Origin: Helicoverpa zea
Lineage: Eukaryota > Arthropoda > Insecta > Lepidoptera > Noctuidae
Direction: 5' to 3'
NCBI RefSeq assembly: GCF_022581195.2
Contig: NC_061469.1
Location: 806,001 to 870,000, forward strand
DNA: 64,000 bases
Both the position numbers and the translations under genes were made by a program. This document shows positions 27,001 through 38,642 of this stretch, in pieces (the first letter of the stretch is position 1; every line of letters starts with the position of its first letter). The notes under the pieces are model-generated. The model had not been told where the DNA came from. It saw nothing but the letters and a program-made list of their open reading frames with translations, and searched no databases.

Positions 27001-28700
27001 CAAAATATTTTTGTTCGAACCACAACAAATATCACACATCGTAAATGGAGATGAGAAGGTATTATTTACGAGTGGGGTCTCGGGACGGGATATGGCCATG
27101 TAGAAGCGCACAATGCGCTTTTGAAGAGGGCTCTAACGAACGTAACCTGGACGTCAATCAAACTGTTGTAACACTGCGAACAAAGCCACTCCAAACGAAT
27201 GGTTTCATTTGATAGGAATTGTAAACTAAGCTAATGTGAGAGGCCGGGAGACCAAAGTGCATTGGCTCCTCATTTGATAGTATTGAGACTTACAACAATC
27301 CTTCTTGGAAGAAACGAGCAACTTATACAAATATGGCTTTACATATAGGTATTCTTTAAAGCGTAAGAAATAACGGAAATGCGTTAGTTTGTTGGCAAAG
27401 AAAATTTTCATATTTAACTAATAAAATTTAATTGCAGTACCTTCTTTAAAGAAACGCTCAAGATAAACATCATTTAAGTGATCGTTAAATAACTGTTAGA
27501 CACGTTTAAAATAGAACGGCAGTCTTTATTTCCGGTGTTGATAATAGTAAAAGCTTGTTTAGTAGCAGCCAATGACAATTATTATGTCAGATTATTTAAA
27601 TTTCCCATTCTACAGAAAAAGTCATTAGCATAAGTTTTCAAGTTAAAGTATTTCTGTATTAATTTGCAGTTACAATAGAATAGGTATTTCCGGAGCCAGC
27701 CGTAACTAACCGCATGGCGCCCAGTTTAATTAATACTACAACTTTTATTTTTGCATAATAAATGGGTTTGACTAAAAAAGCGATATTATAGTAAATGGCA
27801 TAAAAACGATTTCTTTGATACCACCGACGAATGACTGGATCAGAAGACGTTAGTAGAATTGGTAATCATGAAAATTGCGCTAATAAAATTTATTCAATTA
27901 AAATTAAATTGAATGGCGCTTTGTTAATGCGATATTTATGCCACATAGTAATTATATAACACCGGATTCTGAAGTCATGTCTAGTCTTATCCTGCTTGAT
28001 GCGAATACTGGTAATCAATTTCAACTGATCGAACGATTTAATTTTTCAAAATAACTTACGACATTTTTTATAAATGGCTCTTAATTATAATATTTTTGTT
28101 ACCTAAGGTAAACCTTCGTCATGTTAATGCAACACCTAATGGCAATCACAATTAGGACGAGCCCGCCTCAACCGTCAGCCATTATTCATATTAAAGAAAA
28201 AAACATATATTTATCCCATTTAAAGCTGTATATTTGTGTAAAAACACGGTTTCTTGGGGCACGCTGAGGCGAATATGATTTATAAGTAGACAAAGTTATA
28301 TTTGCCTTGAGTTTTAAGTAATTTGAACCCTGAGGCCATCGTTATAAGGTAGTCGATATTAATTTGTTGGGTGTGTTGAATTGGACACAGGCGCCGCCGG
28401 GGAGTCGCGTTTTTTCATGTGGAGATTTTATTTTATTATCCGAGGTCGGATAGGAATACCGATTGGTTGATGAATACCACAGGTACGGGTGCAGACGGCC
28501 GCCGATCATATTACGAAACGTATTAATCGTATGATATCGCTCTGGCTCATAAAACTGTACCATCTAAATACTTTGCTGATAAATTATAGTAGGTAGGTAT
28601 ATAGTTAGAACATACAAATTGTTTATACAATTACTTCGTTGACTACGAAGCACAATGCGCAGTAAGGTGTAAAGTGACTTCTCATTAACTATATCATTAA
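24032..28700. other. Gene-free region, nothing recognised
   Basis: AT-rich DNA with only short open frames and no recognisable exon, RNA gene or repeat. Confidence 0.55.
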
Positions 28701-28871
28701 TCTATACTAATATTATAAAGCTGAAGAGTTTGTTTGTTTGAACGCGCTAATCTCAGGAACTACTGGTCCGATTTGAAAATTTCTTTCAGTGTTAGATAGC
28801 CCATTTACTTTTTATCCCGGTACGGGAAGTAGTTCCCACGGGATGCGGGTGAAACCGCTGGCAGAAGCTAG
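28701..28871 (+). mobile_element. Helitron-like short element, copy A
   Basis: It starts TCTATACTAATATTATAAAG and ends GCAGAAGCTAG followed by T, matching the TC...CTAG ends of Helitron-like non-autonomous repeats common in Lepidoptera. It is nearly identical to the copy at 34077-34260 but lacks about 20 bp in the middle (after CCCATTTA). It has no coding capacity. Confidence 0.75.
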
Positions 28872-31800
28872 TTTATTCTATAAAACGTTTAGTATAAAAA
28901 GTTATGACCGAGCATAGTGACATACGAGCCGAGCAATAGGTGCTTGCCATCCAACGTCTTACGTTTCTATCCGGTTGTTTACAACAAACGAACACGAGTA
29001 ATGCAATTAATCCGTAATTAACGTTATACGATAACATAATTAATAAACTAGGCTATGAAAATGTTAGACGATAAAGCCGGGGTCACGATTACAAACCAAA
29101 GAGTTTGTTTCAATTAGTCCGACGGGAACGTGGAGACTTTAATGAATGCTGGCTTCTTAGAACTTTGATAAATAAATAAAAATGTTGGTTTGTTATCCGG
29201 CTCTATGATACCGCATCACGCAATACAATAGTCCACAGATTGAGAAGGCGTCAAGTTTCAGATAGTTTTAGCCTGTTAATAGTCTGAAAACACGCTACTA
29301 CAAACTATTTTAATTATAAAAATATGTATGTTTTAATTGGAGCATTTTTGCTATGATACAATAACCACATAACTCAAGAAAATCAAACTGTTGAGTAATA
29401 CTAAAAATAAAAGGCAATAATAAATTCTCATATCTATAGTCTATAGAATGTAAAGTCCTTTTAATAAATAGGGACTTGCATAGCAAGAAGCGCTGGGAAC
29501 TTGGCAGGTACACAACAGTGCATTTAGATAATAACAGGGGTAAGTGGCGCGGGCGCAGCGTCGCCCACCGCGCTGCGCCGACCGCGTGCCGGTAGCAATT
29601 AGCGTTTAGACCCATACAATTATTGCTACAAATCGATGTAATTGAACATGGGAACAAAAAATACTTCGAACATTTCTAGTGATTCCGCTCGAGATACTGC
29701 ATTTATGAATGGCTGCGGGATTTATGAATGCGCTACTACAACTAGCTGATGTTTCTCGTTTGCTAAGATCAGTATCGAACTATAAACTATTGGTTTTGTA
29801 ACATGTCGTTGCTTTTAATTAATAAAATTAAAATCAGGATAACTTGAAGCGATGTCAAGAAAGATTTAATTAAGGGCGCATGTAATCGCTTATGAACGGT
29901 GCGACAACGAAAATTAAACGACACTTTTGGGTGGACAAAACATGAACGCTATAAATCGGCGTTCCCCGACTCAAAAACACGCCCAAAAAGAGTTAAGCGT
30001 TCTGGAGATCGTCGAATACAGATTACCGGGCGCAGGTGTTAAATAAAAATAATAAAATTCGACGCGGACCATGTTAAAAAGAGGAGTTGGAGCGGCCGCG
30101 CGGCGCCGAACGAGGCGTAATTTCGTTCGCAACGCCCGGCCCAACAAAAAACGACGTGTACCATCGAGTTAACCACAAGACGTGCACATCGCCAATATTC
30201 GCCATTCAGAGTCAATCCGCACGCTTCGCCGGCGTCTATTTTAATGCCTTATAAGCGCGGCCGTAACTCCCACGTGCCTTTGACGGCGGCCCTTATAAGA
30301 ACAGATACCATTTAAAACAGCCTGTGACAAAAAACGCATGAGAACCCTTAGTTCGAACTCGAATAGTGTGAACCAAATAAAAAAGTCTAAACAAAGGACA
30401 TCGGTACATCCGACTTCAGAATTCGGATATAGATTACCGAGGAAAATGGAGGGGTAATCAAGTCACATTAAACATTTACAGACTCGACTGGCAAATTGAC
30501 CACTTCCGAGAAGTAAATTCGACGTGAGAGGTAATGCGAAGTAAATAAAATGGTCGACGCAGTGCGAGCGCAATCTGCAATTAGGGGAAGCAATTCCTCT
30601 TCGCACGTACGAACAAATTGCAGGCACAAGTGCAGGCCGCTTCACCGCAAAAAGTTCAGATAGCACGCACGGACCAATGCAAGTGACGCTTGAGATACCC
30701 CTCGGTATCGTATAATACGCCGCTGCGGGTATATACCAATACCATCAACGACACCATCTATCTAGCAGCCAAAGAAACGTAACTAGATAGATCCCAATGA
30801 TTGCGTCTTTATTAAAAAGGGGGTTGATACGATTCGAGCAGCGCCATCCGACTACAAAAACTATTAAGTACGTAGAGCAATCAACATGACAAAAAACGGA
30901 ACCGCACAAATTCTTAAGAAAATATTTATACGGCCTCAAGCTTGACTTGTAAACGGAAAGGGGTCATTAAGTAAAGCTTAACGTTTCGAAAGGAATCCAT
31001 GGGGTAGTACCCGAAATAAATACCGTCTAATGTGTCAGTATTATTGGACGTTAAGCCCACGTTTAATTAAGGGCACGGACAGGATGAATAAATAACAGGA
31101 TTATCGTACCATCGCACATGTGATCCGAGCATCCTTCAACCAGACAAGATTTACGGTTTGTTTTCAGTTACGCAAGACCTTCGTAGGCGTACCAGCACTA
31201 CCTAAGAGCAAAGGAAACCTAACAATTAGAATTGATGTTCTGGATCGAAACTAAACACGTCTATAACAAGTCTGCATAGAATCGATGCGTAATAATAGTG
31301 TTAGGGAAACAGTACATGCATTAGTGGAACGATACAATTCAGACTGTAAACACACAAGTCAACAATGATTTTCTCGACAAGTTACAGCAAAACTTATACA
31401 TATTATTTTATCTAATCAAAGCTCATATAGTCAGCGCGTGAAATGGTCGCGTGTAACTCGATATTTTGATACCAGTTAGATTATCTTCAAAGTAACGATA
31501 ATAATGGCGTGGCAAGGCGACCGCTGCTCACATACGTTCGACCGTATTACCGGCGCTGCATCTCGTTCATATTTAATTCTCCAACGAGCAGTGCAACGCC
31601 TACATTATCCGTCCCTGATTTAAATTCATCGATAGGAGCTTGTAAATACTACGTTGAGTGAACGTACATTACAAATTGTTATGGGAGTAAACAGAGTCTA
31701 CCACAGAATAGTAAACCAAAAAGCTTTCGTTAAGAATCATCAGTAGTATTCGTACGACAACACTCATTATTAACAATGGTTTATGGCCTTTTGATGAACA

Positions 31801-34066
31801 GATCTGTTTCGTCTTCAGGTATATTATGTTAAAGATCTCAAGCTTAATACTTCAAAGAGCATTCCAGCTCGCTCTGTCAAACATTGCCTCGAAATAGTTG
31901 GAGTAGACTAAACCGTGGAGGGCGTCCACTGGCAAGTCGAGTGTTACCAGCGAGGAAATACATCGGAATGCGATACATTGTTATAATCCAAACAAAGCTT
32001 GTTGTTAAACAAATAGCTCATTTTAGAGGGGTAACGCCCTAGATTGTAAACTGTGTTGTACTTACAACAATACGTTCTTAGTATTTTCCGTTCGGGTCAG
32101 CGACTTGTAAACAAACGTATGCGTGGATTCGTACAAAAATAATGTGTTCCAAACTCGTGAGAAATTCGTGACGTGCGATGAGATTAATATGAAAACTGCT
32201 GCATTTTTGTCCTCCAACGATATTTTTTCGCCTCAACGACCGAGCAATGACACGGTAAAACCGTCTAACGTCTTCAAGTTTATCTCAAGATCAGAACCCG
32301 CTCGAAATAGACCATTATGTTAAAATTTTAGTATAATAATAACACTAAGTGAAAGATGCTACGATAAACGTAGGTATTATAAACTTCAAATGAATTTGGA
32401 GTGGACGATTTGAATCAGAAGATAAAATTAAGTTACCAGCGGGGCTGGCTCTTAGCGTCGACAATAGCAATGATTTCCTATTGATACACAAGATCGAGCC
32501 ATCGATCCATGCACTCACATCAATTCATCTTACTTAATGGTTTTGGCCAAAAAAAAAGCGGGGAACAAGCCGATGAGAAGCCACATAGATAAATGCTCTA
32601 ATACATAGAGCTATTTAAAAAGATGGTTACTCAATTCGTAGTCCACCTCTGAAAACCCCAATGGTGCCTACTCCAAAATCAGTAAACTTTTCCTCCTCTA
32701 GTCTTAGGAAAAACGTGGCCAGCGCACACTCACGCCTGCTCATTCCGCTAACTACATTTGGTCGGTCTTTCCCACGTGTAATCCGAATATCTTAGAAGAA
32801 TTAATCGATATTGCGAGAATATAATTAACCTTCCGATATTATTTTCAATTTCATCTTATCAACACTGCAAGTATTTTGAATCAATGATAAAATGTAATAT
32901 AAGCTGATTCTAGTGATTACCGATGAAGTAATACTGCAAGGTCGCTTTCAATCGTTGATAAGGATTTCAATGCGTTGTTATAATTAGTTAAATTAGTTAT
33001 TGAAAAACTCACGTATACATACATCAAGCTACTATAAATAGGCACATACTCGTACCTATACATAACAATATTTATTGAATTTAATCTTTTTATATCTTAA
33101 TCTAAGCGATTTGTGTACATTTTGGTATTTTATTCTTCTTGAAGCTTACTTTTTACCGTCCCAATAGAGTTGTTCAAAACCGTCCGCTCGTTTCGGAGCT
33201 TCAACTTTTCCTGGTGTAAAAATACGAGTAAATCGTTGTTATGATGACCACTTGGAAGGGAATCAGTTTAATACGTGATCGCATCAAGTCGAGTTTCCGA
33301 TTCGTCACGGCGCATCAGGACATTAAGATGAACGATATTACATTTCTGTGCAGCTACAAATCTTTTCTGCTTTGTCCGTGCATCAACCCGACAATAATCT
33401 ATTCAATTTCAGTTTTTGCTCGCGTTCATGTTCAACTCTTAATTTTTGTTTAATCATGGTATTTTTTGCGAGTCAGATCAATCACTCGGTCAAAAGTTAA
33501 AAAGAGTTAATGATCCAAATTGTGTGTATAGTTGTTAGTGCGATTTGATGATCTGGATTGTGGTTATACACAAACCACATAGCTATTATACCTATAATAA
33601 ACTTCTTTGACTGAAATTGAAAGCACGACAGGAAAGAAATTTCATTACATAATAAAGCACAGAATACTGCATAATTTATACGCCTACCGAGTGGGACGTT
33701 TGAATATCCTAAATTATATTGACAATCGTAATTTCATATTTTGAATGCAACAATAGTGGCATCATGATGTGATGTGGGCGGTAGAAACCGTCATTGTCAT
33801 TGCCAGAGGCGTAGAAAAAGTTCTATATGAGTATTACTACAATGTATCATGCAAGAACGCATAAAAACAGAATAATGAGTAGTCTGTAAGTCCTGATAGG
33901 CTTTTCTTAGGAAAAATAATGTTGCATTCTTATTTTGCTTAGTAATTGTACGAGTGGGTTGCCATATGCAATTTATAAGTAATCAGCAGATGCATCGTAA
34001 TGAGGTGAATAGTTGTAGTAATTGCAACCCTGAGCCAAGGATAACTGCGTAGTTTCACAGAATTTA
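28872..34066. other. Gene-free region with CpG-rich patch
   Basis: No credible exon was seen. A GC- and CpG-rich patch lies at about 30060-30300 (several GGCCGCG/GCGCCG motifs), with AT-rich DNA on both sides. A 19-bp match to the end of the 23.7-kb palindromic element (CGCACGTACGAACAAATTG) lies at about 30604 and may be a remnant of that family. Confidence 0.5.
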
Positions 34067-34076
34067 TATAAAATAC

Positions 34077-34260
34077 TAATATTATAAAGCTGAAGAGTTT
34101 GTTTGTTTGAACGCGCTAATCTCAGGAACTACTGGTCCGATTTGAAAATTTCTTTCAGTGTTAGATAGCCCATTTATCGAGGAAGGCTATAGGCTACTTT
34201 TTATCCCGGTACGGGAAGTGGTTCCCACGGGATGCGGGTGAAACCGCTGGCAGAAGCTAG
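34077..34260 (+). mobile_element. Helitron-like short element, copy B
   Basis: This is a fuller version of the copy at 28701-28871, including the internal block CGAGGAAGGCTATAGGC that copy A lacks. The 3' end is GCAGAAGCTAG. The 5' TC is not preserved. Instead a 10-bp direct repeat TATAAAATAC flanks it (34067-34076 and 34261-34270), which a Helitron would not be expected to make. Confidence 0.75.
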
Positions 34261-34270
34261 TATAAAATAC

Positions 34271-36730
34271 AACTAATTTTACAATGTGTACGCAAACTTA
34301 ATATATTGTCTTAAACATAGTGGAAGTGGATAAAACTATGTGCATAAATCCAATAAATAAATAGTATAAGATGTTAATAATAATGGTAATATGTTTTATA
34401 GAGTACAAACATGGACATATTTTGAATATAATTGACATGAAAATTAATACGTATCTACTTGTTAGCATAAAAATATTGAAAGCACATGCGTTTGATTTGC
34501 ATTTTACAATATGCGTATTTTATCAGCTGTACTGTTTTTTCCATAACTGCAGGTGGCCACAAAGCTTGAATGTGAGACTATGTAATTTTAAATACAGCTC
34601 TTTAATAATACTAAGCATTTTAAGACTATGCTCAATCAAGGTCCTGAAAAAGAATGTGGCTTTCCCATCTATGGTAAACATTTAAGATGAGAGATCATCC
34701 AAGTGGACATTTTTGGACTTATTTTACCCACATTCTAAATATCCTGAGACGAAAGGGGTATACCAGGCCCAAGTTCAATGGGCTTAATGCAACAATAGTC
34801 CCTTCGAATGACGAGCGCTAGCGCCATTGTCACGCTCACGAGGTGTCGGGCACCGAATCTCGACAGGGGAAAACGTAAAAGAAAAAACCTGCATCTTACG
34901 TTAGGGCTGGCAGGACACAATACTGAATCTTTTCTTATTTTTGCTTAAATAAAATAACAGAACTCTTTCTAAGCTCATATGATTCCTGATATGAAATGAT
35001 AAGCATCAGTAACAAGCACGTCGTACATGTTTACATTTTCGAGTGTATTACTCTTATCCACAGCCTTATCTCCTTAAATCCGAAAAGAACATACCTACTT
35101 ATTATAATGAGATACGTGTCACACAAAAAAATTAATTATACCGAGAATGTTATAGAAAAGCCAACTTAAATAATTATTCATAGGCTTAAGGTTAGTTTGA
35201 ACTTTAACACCATCAAAATAAATTTCCGTGAGTCACAGAGCAAAATAACTTTCCATTCATTTAATAATCCGCAAAAACGGGACGAATTGGAATATTTTAA
35301 GGAAAACCACATAGGATGATATGTCATGAGTATTTATGATTCACGCCATTATTTAACTACTATTTTACTATAAGTAATCATAAAGTTTAATGGTGATGTT
35401 TTTGAGGCAGCCCTGCGAGAATCTCGGGCTATTGTTATTACAAAATGACCCATCTCAATGTCGGGCGGTTCTCCGAACCAAGTCTTCGCGGTTGAAATTA
35501 TGTATAACGTAAGCGCCTTTGAGCATTTTATAAAGGCTTATTTCTGACACCTCGGATGAAACATGGCGCATAACGAATGCGTACGCGCACCGATGGGATG
35601 AGCCTATAAAGGTGAACCTCACAGAATGGGATACAAAATTGGTTACAACGATTTATATTCGGATATTAACTTAAATGGTTTACGTACCTATCTGAATTTT
35701 ATTATGTATATGGTTTCGAGAATTACTTTTGAGGTGTGAGAAGCGACTTTTTATTAAGATTAGGGGCGATTTATCTCCAACGACATTCAAAAATGTATAT
35801 GTAAGTAACAAACATTTTGGATATCCATCTTATGGGTGGGCAGGACAAACGCAAATCTTTACTTGAACAGAACTTTAGCTAATAACAAACCTAACTTCAG
35901 AATGCGTCGCATAGATCTTAATTCCTAATCGTTGCATTCGTACGCAACCCGACACCAGCCTCATTAATCCAAAATAACTTAAGTGGAAACTTAAGCAGCG
36001 ATTACTCCATTTAAGATCATTATGGAAATTCGGTTATTTTAATAGTTACAACGCCTATTATATCTAAGCATGTCACTTAAATTAAGCTTGTTTCTTATAG
36101 GTGTACTGATTTAGAAAACATTAACGTAGTCGATATGCGTTTTAGTACAAAATCCATAATCTTCAGCATTAATTTGATAGAATAATAATCATTGTAATAA
36201 GTGCCCAATCGGGGCAAAGTCCGAGTCGTTTTATAAAGGTTGGCGCCGAAACACAAATTAGTGATCAATTAATTAAAACATTTAATTCGATTCGATATCT
36301 ATAAAGCATACATTTAGTTAATGTTTTAAAAACCTAGGTCGCTATCAAATGAATGCGTAATTAAATGTTCTAAAGAAACATGTCTAGCCATATTTTAATG
36401 TATTAGGTACTAATTTATATGTTCAATTAAATGGTTTATTTTAAGCACAAATTGAGTTGTTGCGAAATTAAATTAATTAATGTAATCATGCAAATCAATT
36501 GGAATTGTAGACACAGATTTAATCTTAGACAAAGTTTTGTCTTGAATCTACTTTTGCTTCATTTACGCTTACGAAAAACTTGCAGCGACATCTCGGGGCA
36601 ACAAATGAAACCCGTCACAAACTCATAGGGCATCCAGTAGCTACGTAGGTACGTAGACGTCGTTCTATAGTAGCACGCGAAAATTTGAATAGCAGATTTG
36701 AAGATCGACTTCAAAGGGTTTTCCACGGGA
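34271..36730. other. Gene-free AT-rich region
   Basis: Nothing was recognised. The longest open frame (34371-34685, 104 codons) is rich in Ile, Phe, Cys and Tyr, as expected from AT-rich non-coding DNA. Confidence 0.55.
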
Positions 36731-36734
36731 GTCG

Positions 36735-37140
36735 CCTAGACCCTACGACATGAGCCCATGTGAATCATGAATGTGATTTTATTTTCATCACTATAATTTT
36801 TCCTGCTATAGTAAATAGAAATGGTCGGTAAAAGCACTGGTACTCGGCTACATGGTTGGGAAAAAGGCTCGGAGGATGAGGGGATGAGTAAATAGAAATG
36901 GTCCCAGAATAGAGCCTTTGGGTACACCATCTTGAAGACAACGAGATATAAATCAATGGAGATTCTTTCAATTACTTAACAGTTTGTTAACAATTATTGT
37001 TAAATAACGCGATACTATTTGTAATGCACGAAGCAGATATACCTACCTATTTTATTTTTGAAAGAATCGTATGTGTCGAATTGTATCGTAAGTCTTCTTG
37101 AAGTCTAGACGAAGCCCTTTTTGACTTACAAACTCGTGAA
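36735..37140 (-). pseudogene. Decayed LINE reverse transcriptase fragment
   Basis: Two minus-strand blocks in different frames resemble the reverse transcriptase of a non-LTR retrotransposon. The block LRLDFKKTYDTIRHIRFFQ (about 37120-37060) corresponds to the conserved FLDFKKAFDTVDH-type motif. The block LQDGVPKGSILGPFLFT (about 36936-36886) corresponds to the GVPQGSILGPLLF motif. Stops and frameshifts separate them, much of the domain is missing, and a 60-bp SINE piece interrupts the 3' side, so this is dead. Jockey/R1-type clades are plausible, but the fragment is too short to choose. Confidence 0.75.
36827..36886 (+). mobile_element. 60-bp SINE 3'-tail insertion with 17-bp TSD
   Basis: This 60-bp insert matches the 3' end of the SINE at 39380-39748 (GCACTGGTACTCGGCT, then GGTTGGGAAAAAGGCTCGG, GGATGAGGG), with about 30 bp missing between the two blocks. 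It is flanked by perfect 17-bp copies of AGTAAATAGAAATGGTC at 36810-36826 and 36887-36903. It sits inside the dead LINE fragment, so it is the younger event. Confidence 0.8.
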
Positions 37141-37999
37141 ATTATATGGGATATGTAGGCAGGGCAGGAAAATGATCTAATAGTTAAGTAGGTATTATTA
37201 TGTGTTGTTATGTACAGAAAAAAAATGTTGTAAGTAAAATGCGGGCTCTACACGGCCGGTTTTGTCTTGATTCTTGGAAAATTAAATACCTGTTAAGGAA
37301 AAGTCGAAACCGAGCAAGTATAGAGCTTAGTTGGCGGCGAAGCAACGCGAAGATTGACCAAGAATAGCAGAAACTAACTAGGAAACTTACGTAAATAAAC
37401 ATCGATGGAATGGGGCATTAAAAGCCCCTGAAGCTCTAATTACTGCTTAGTTTAGACCAGAAGATTATTAAAAATATTGGCCTGTAGAGAATTTCTAGGA
37501 TTTTATTTAATTCTGCCTACTAGTGGCATCTGTTGAAAACTATTTGAACACTTATCAATCAACACGAAAATACTTTTCATGACTGGATGAAGAAATAAAT
37601 AAAAGAATTACAAACAGACTGTATTTTTATGGTAACGCTTTCTAGAGTAAAGGCTGTGATAGAGAACTTAAGCTAAAATAACATAGTATTTCATTAATTC
37701 TCCTTAAAACTAAGTAAAACAAGTAGGTAATGTGTCGTTCGACGGCAGCTTATTGGTATTTACAATGTTTTGATTCCAAGACGACTGTAAACAGAAAGTA
37801 AACTTTACCTTTTCAATAAAATAAATACGCAGTATTTTATGTAAAGCCTAGTTCTCTTGAACTGGAGTAAACCCAGTTGGTTCATCGTCCATCATAAACA
37901 TCTGACTTCTTAGCACCGCTATGAATGAGATAACTTCTTCACAAAAATAACGTTACAATAATGCAAGAAAGTGTAGGTAAAGGAATAAAAAACGTTTTG
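37141..37999. other. Non-coding region
   Basis: AT-rich DNA between the LINE relic and the possible minus-strand first exon near 38.0 kb. No feature was recognised. Confidence 0.5.
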
Positions 38000-38005
38000 A
38001 CTTAC

Positions 38006-38100
38006 CCATTTTCTGAAGAATTCACCTAATAATCACTTCCAATAACTTTATTCACTGAAAAACATCACCACAAACATTACACATCGGGAGCCATTTTGTA
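38006..38100 (-). other. Possible first exon of a divergent gene
   Basis: On the minus strand a strong splice donor, GTAAGT (38000-38005), directly follows ATGG, giving a possible start codon at 38007-38009 split from the rest of its protein. A second ATG (38092-38094) opens only six codons. This could be the first exon of a gene reading left from a promoter shared with RpL34, with all other exons far away. No downstream exon has been joined to it, and the left boundary of the transcript is unknown. Confidence 0.3.
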
Positions 38101-38472
38101 TTTTCTGGTTAAAATTACCAGATTAAAAAATGTAAGGACATTGCTAGAGCTACTGTTGGGAAAACTTTTTCATAAAACTGCTGTGCAACAAAGTTACAGA
38201 AATGTTAATTGTTTAATATTGTGTACATATGAATTTATTTTGATCATGGTCATTTTCTAGGGATTTTATTAAGTACTGGGTTCACAACACCTACAACATT
38301 TTAAACTCTTGTGCTTGTCTTAATTTCGTAATATCTTATGAAAAAAAATTATTTGCGAAAATAACAAACAAAACAATTAGAAAAGTCGAAATTAAAAAAT
38401 ACTGGGTTATCGTTTAGTTTTAACTTTTATAAGCTGTGCTATCCGTAAATGTTGCCATAAACACAATTGTTT

Positions 38473-38481
38473 TTCTTTTCC
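38473..38481 (+). promoter_or_regulatory. TCT initiator of RpL34
   Basis: TTCTTTTCC matches the polypyrimidine (TCT) initiator used by ribosomal protein genes in insects, with the likely start at the C at 38475. It lies 168 bp upstream of the RpL34 ATG. A 3' splice-like sequence (TTTCATATTTCAG, ending at about 38634) just before the ATG suggests that a short non-coding first exon may be spliced to it, but its donor is unclear. Confidence 0.5.
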
Positions 38482-38642
38482 TGTCAACAGCTGTCAAATA
38501 GGTTGGGATTTGTGTGTTAAGAAAATAATTTAATAAAATCTATCTTAATCTGATGATAATTGCAAGATATTTGAAATAAACTTAGTGAATTGAACAGTGG
38601 GCGACGTGTAATTTATAATTTCTTTCATATTTCAGCTCCAAA

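Noticed and set aside
34371..34685. 104-codon open frame
   Set aside because: Hydrophobic, AT-driven composition with no motif or splice support.
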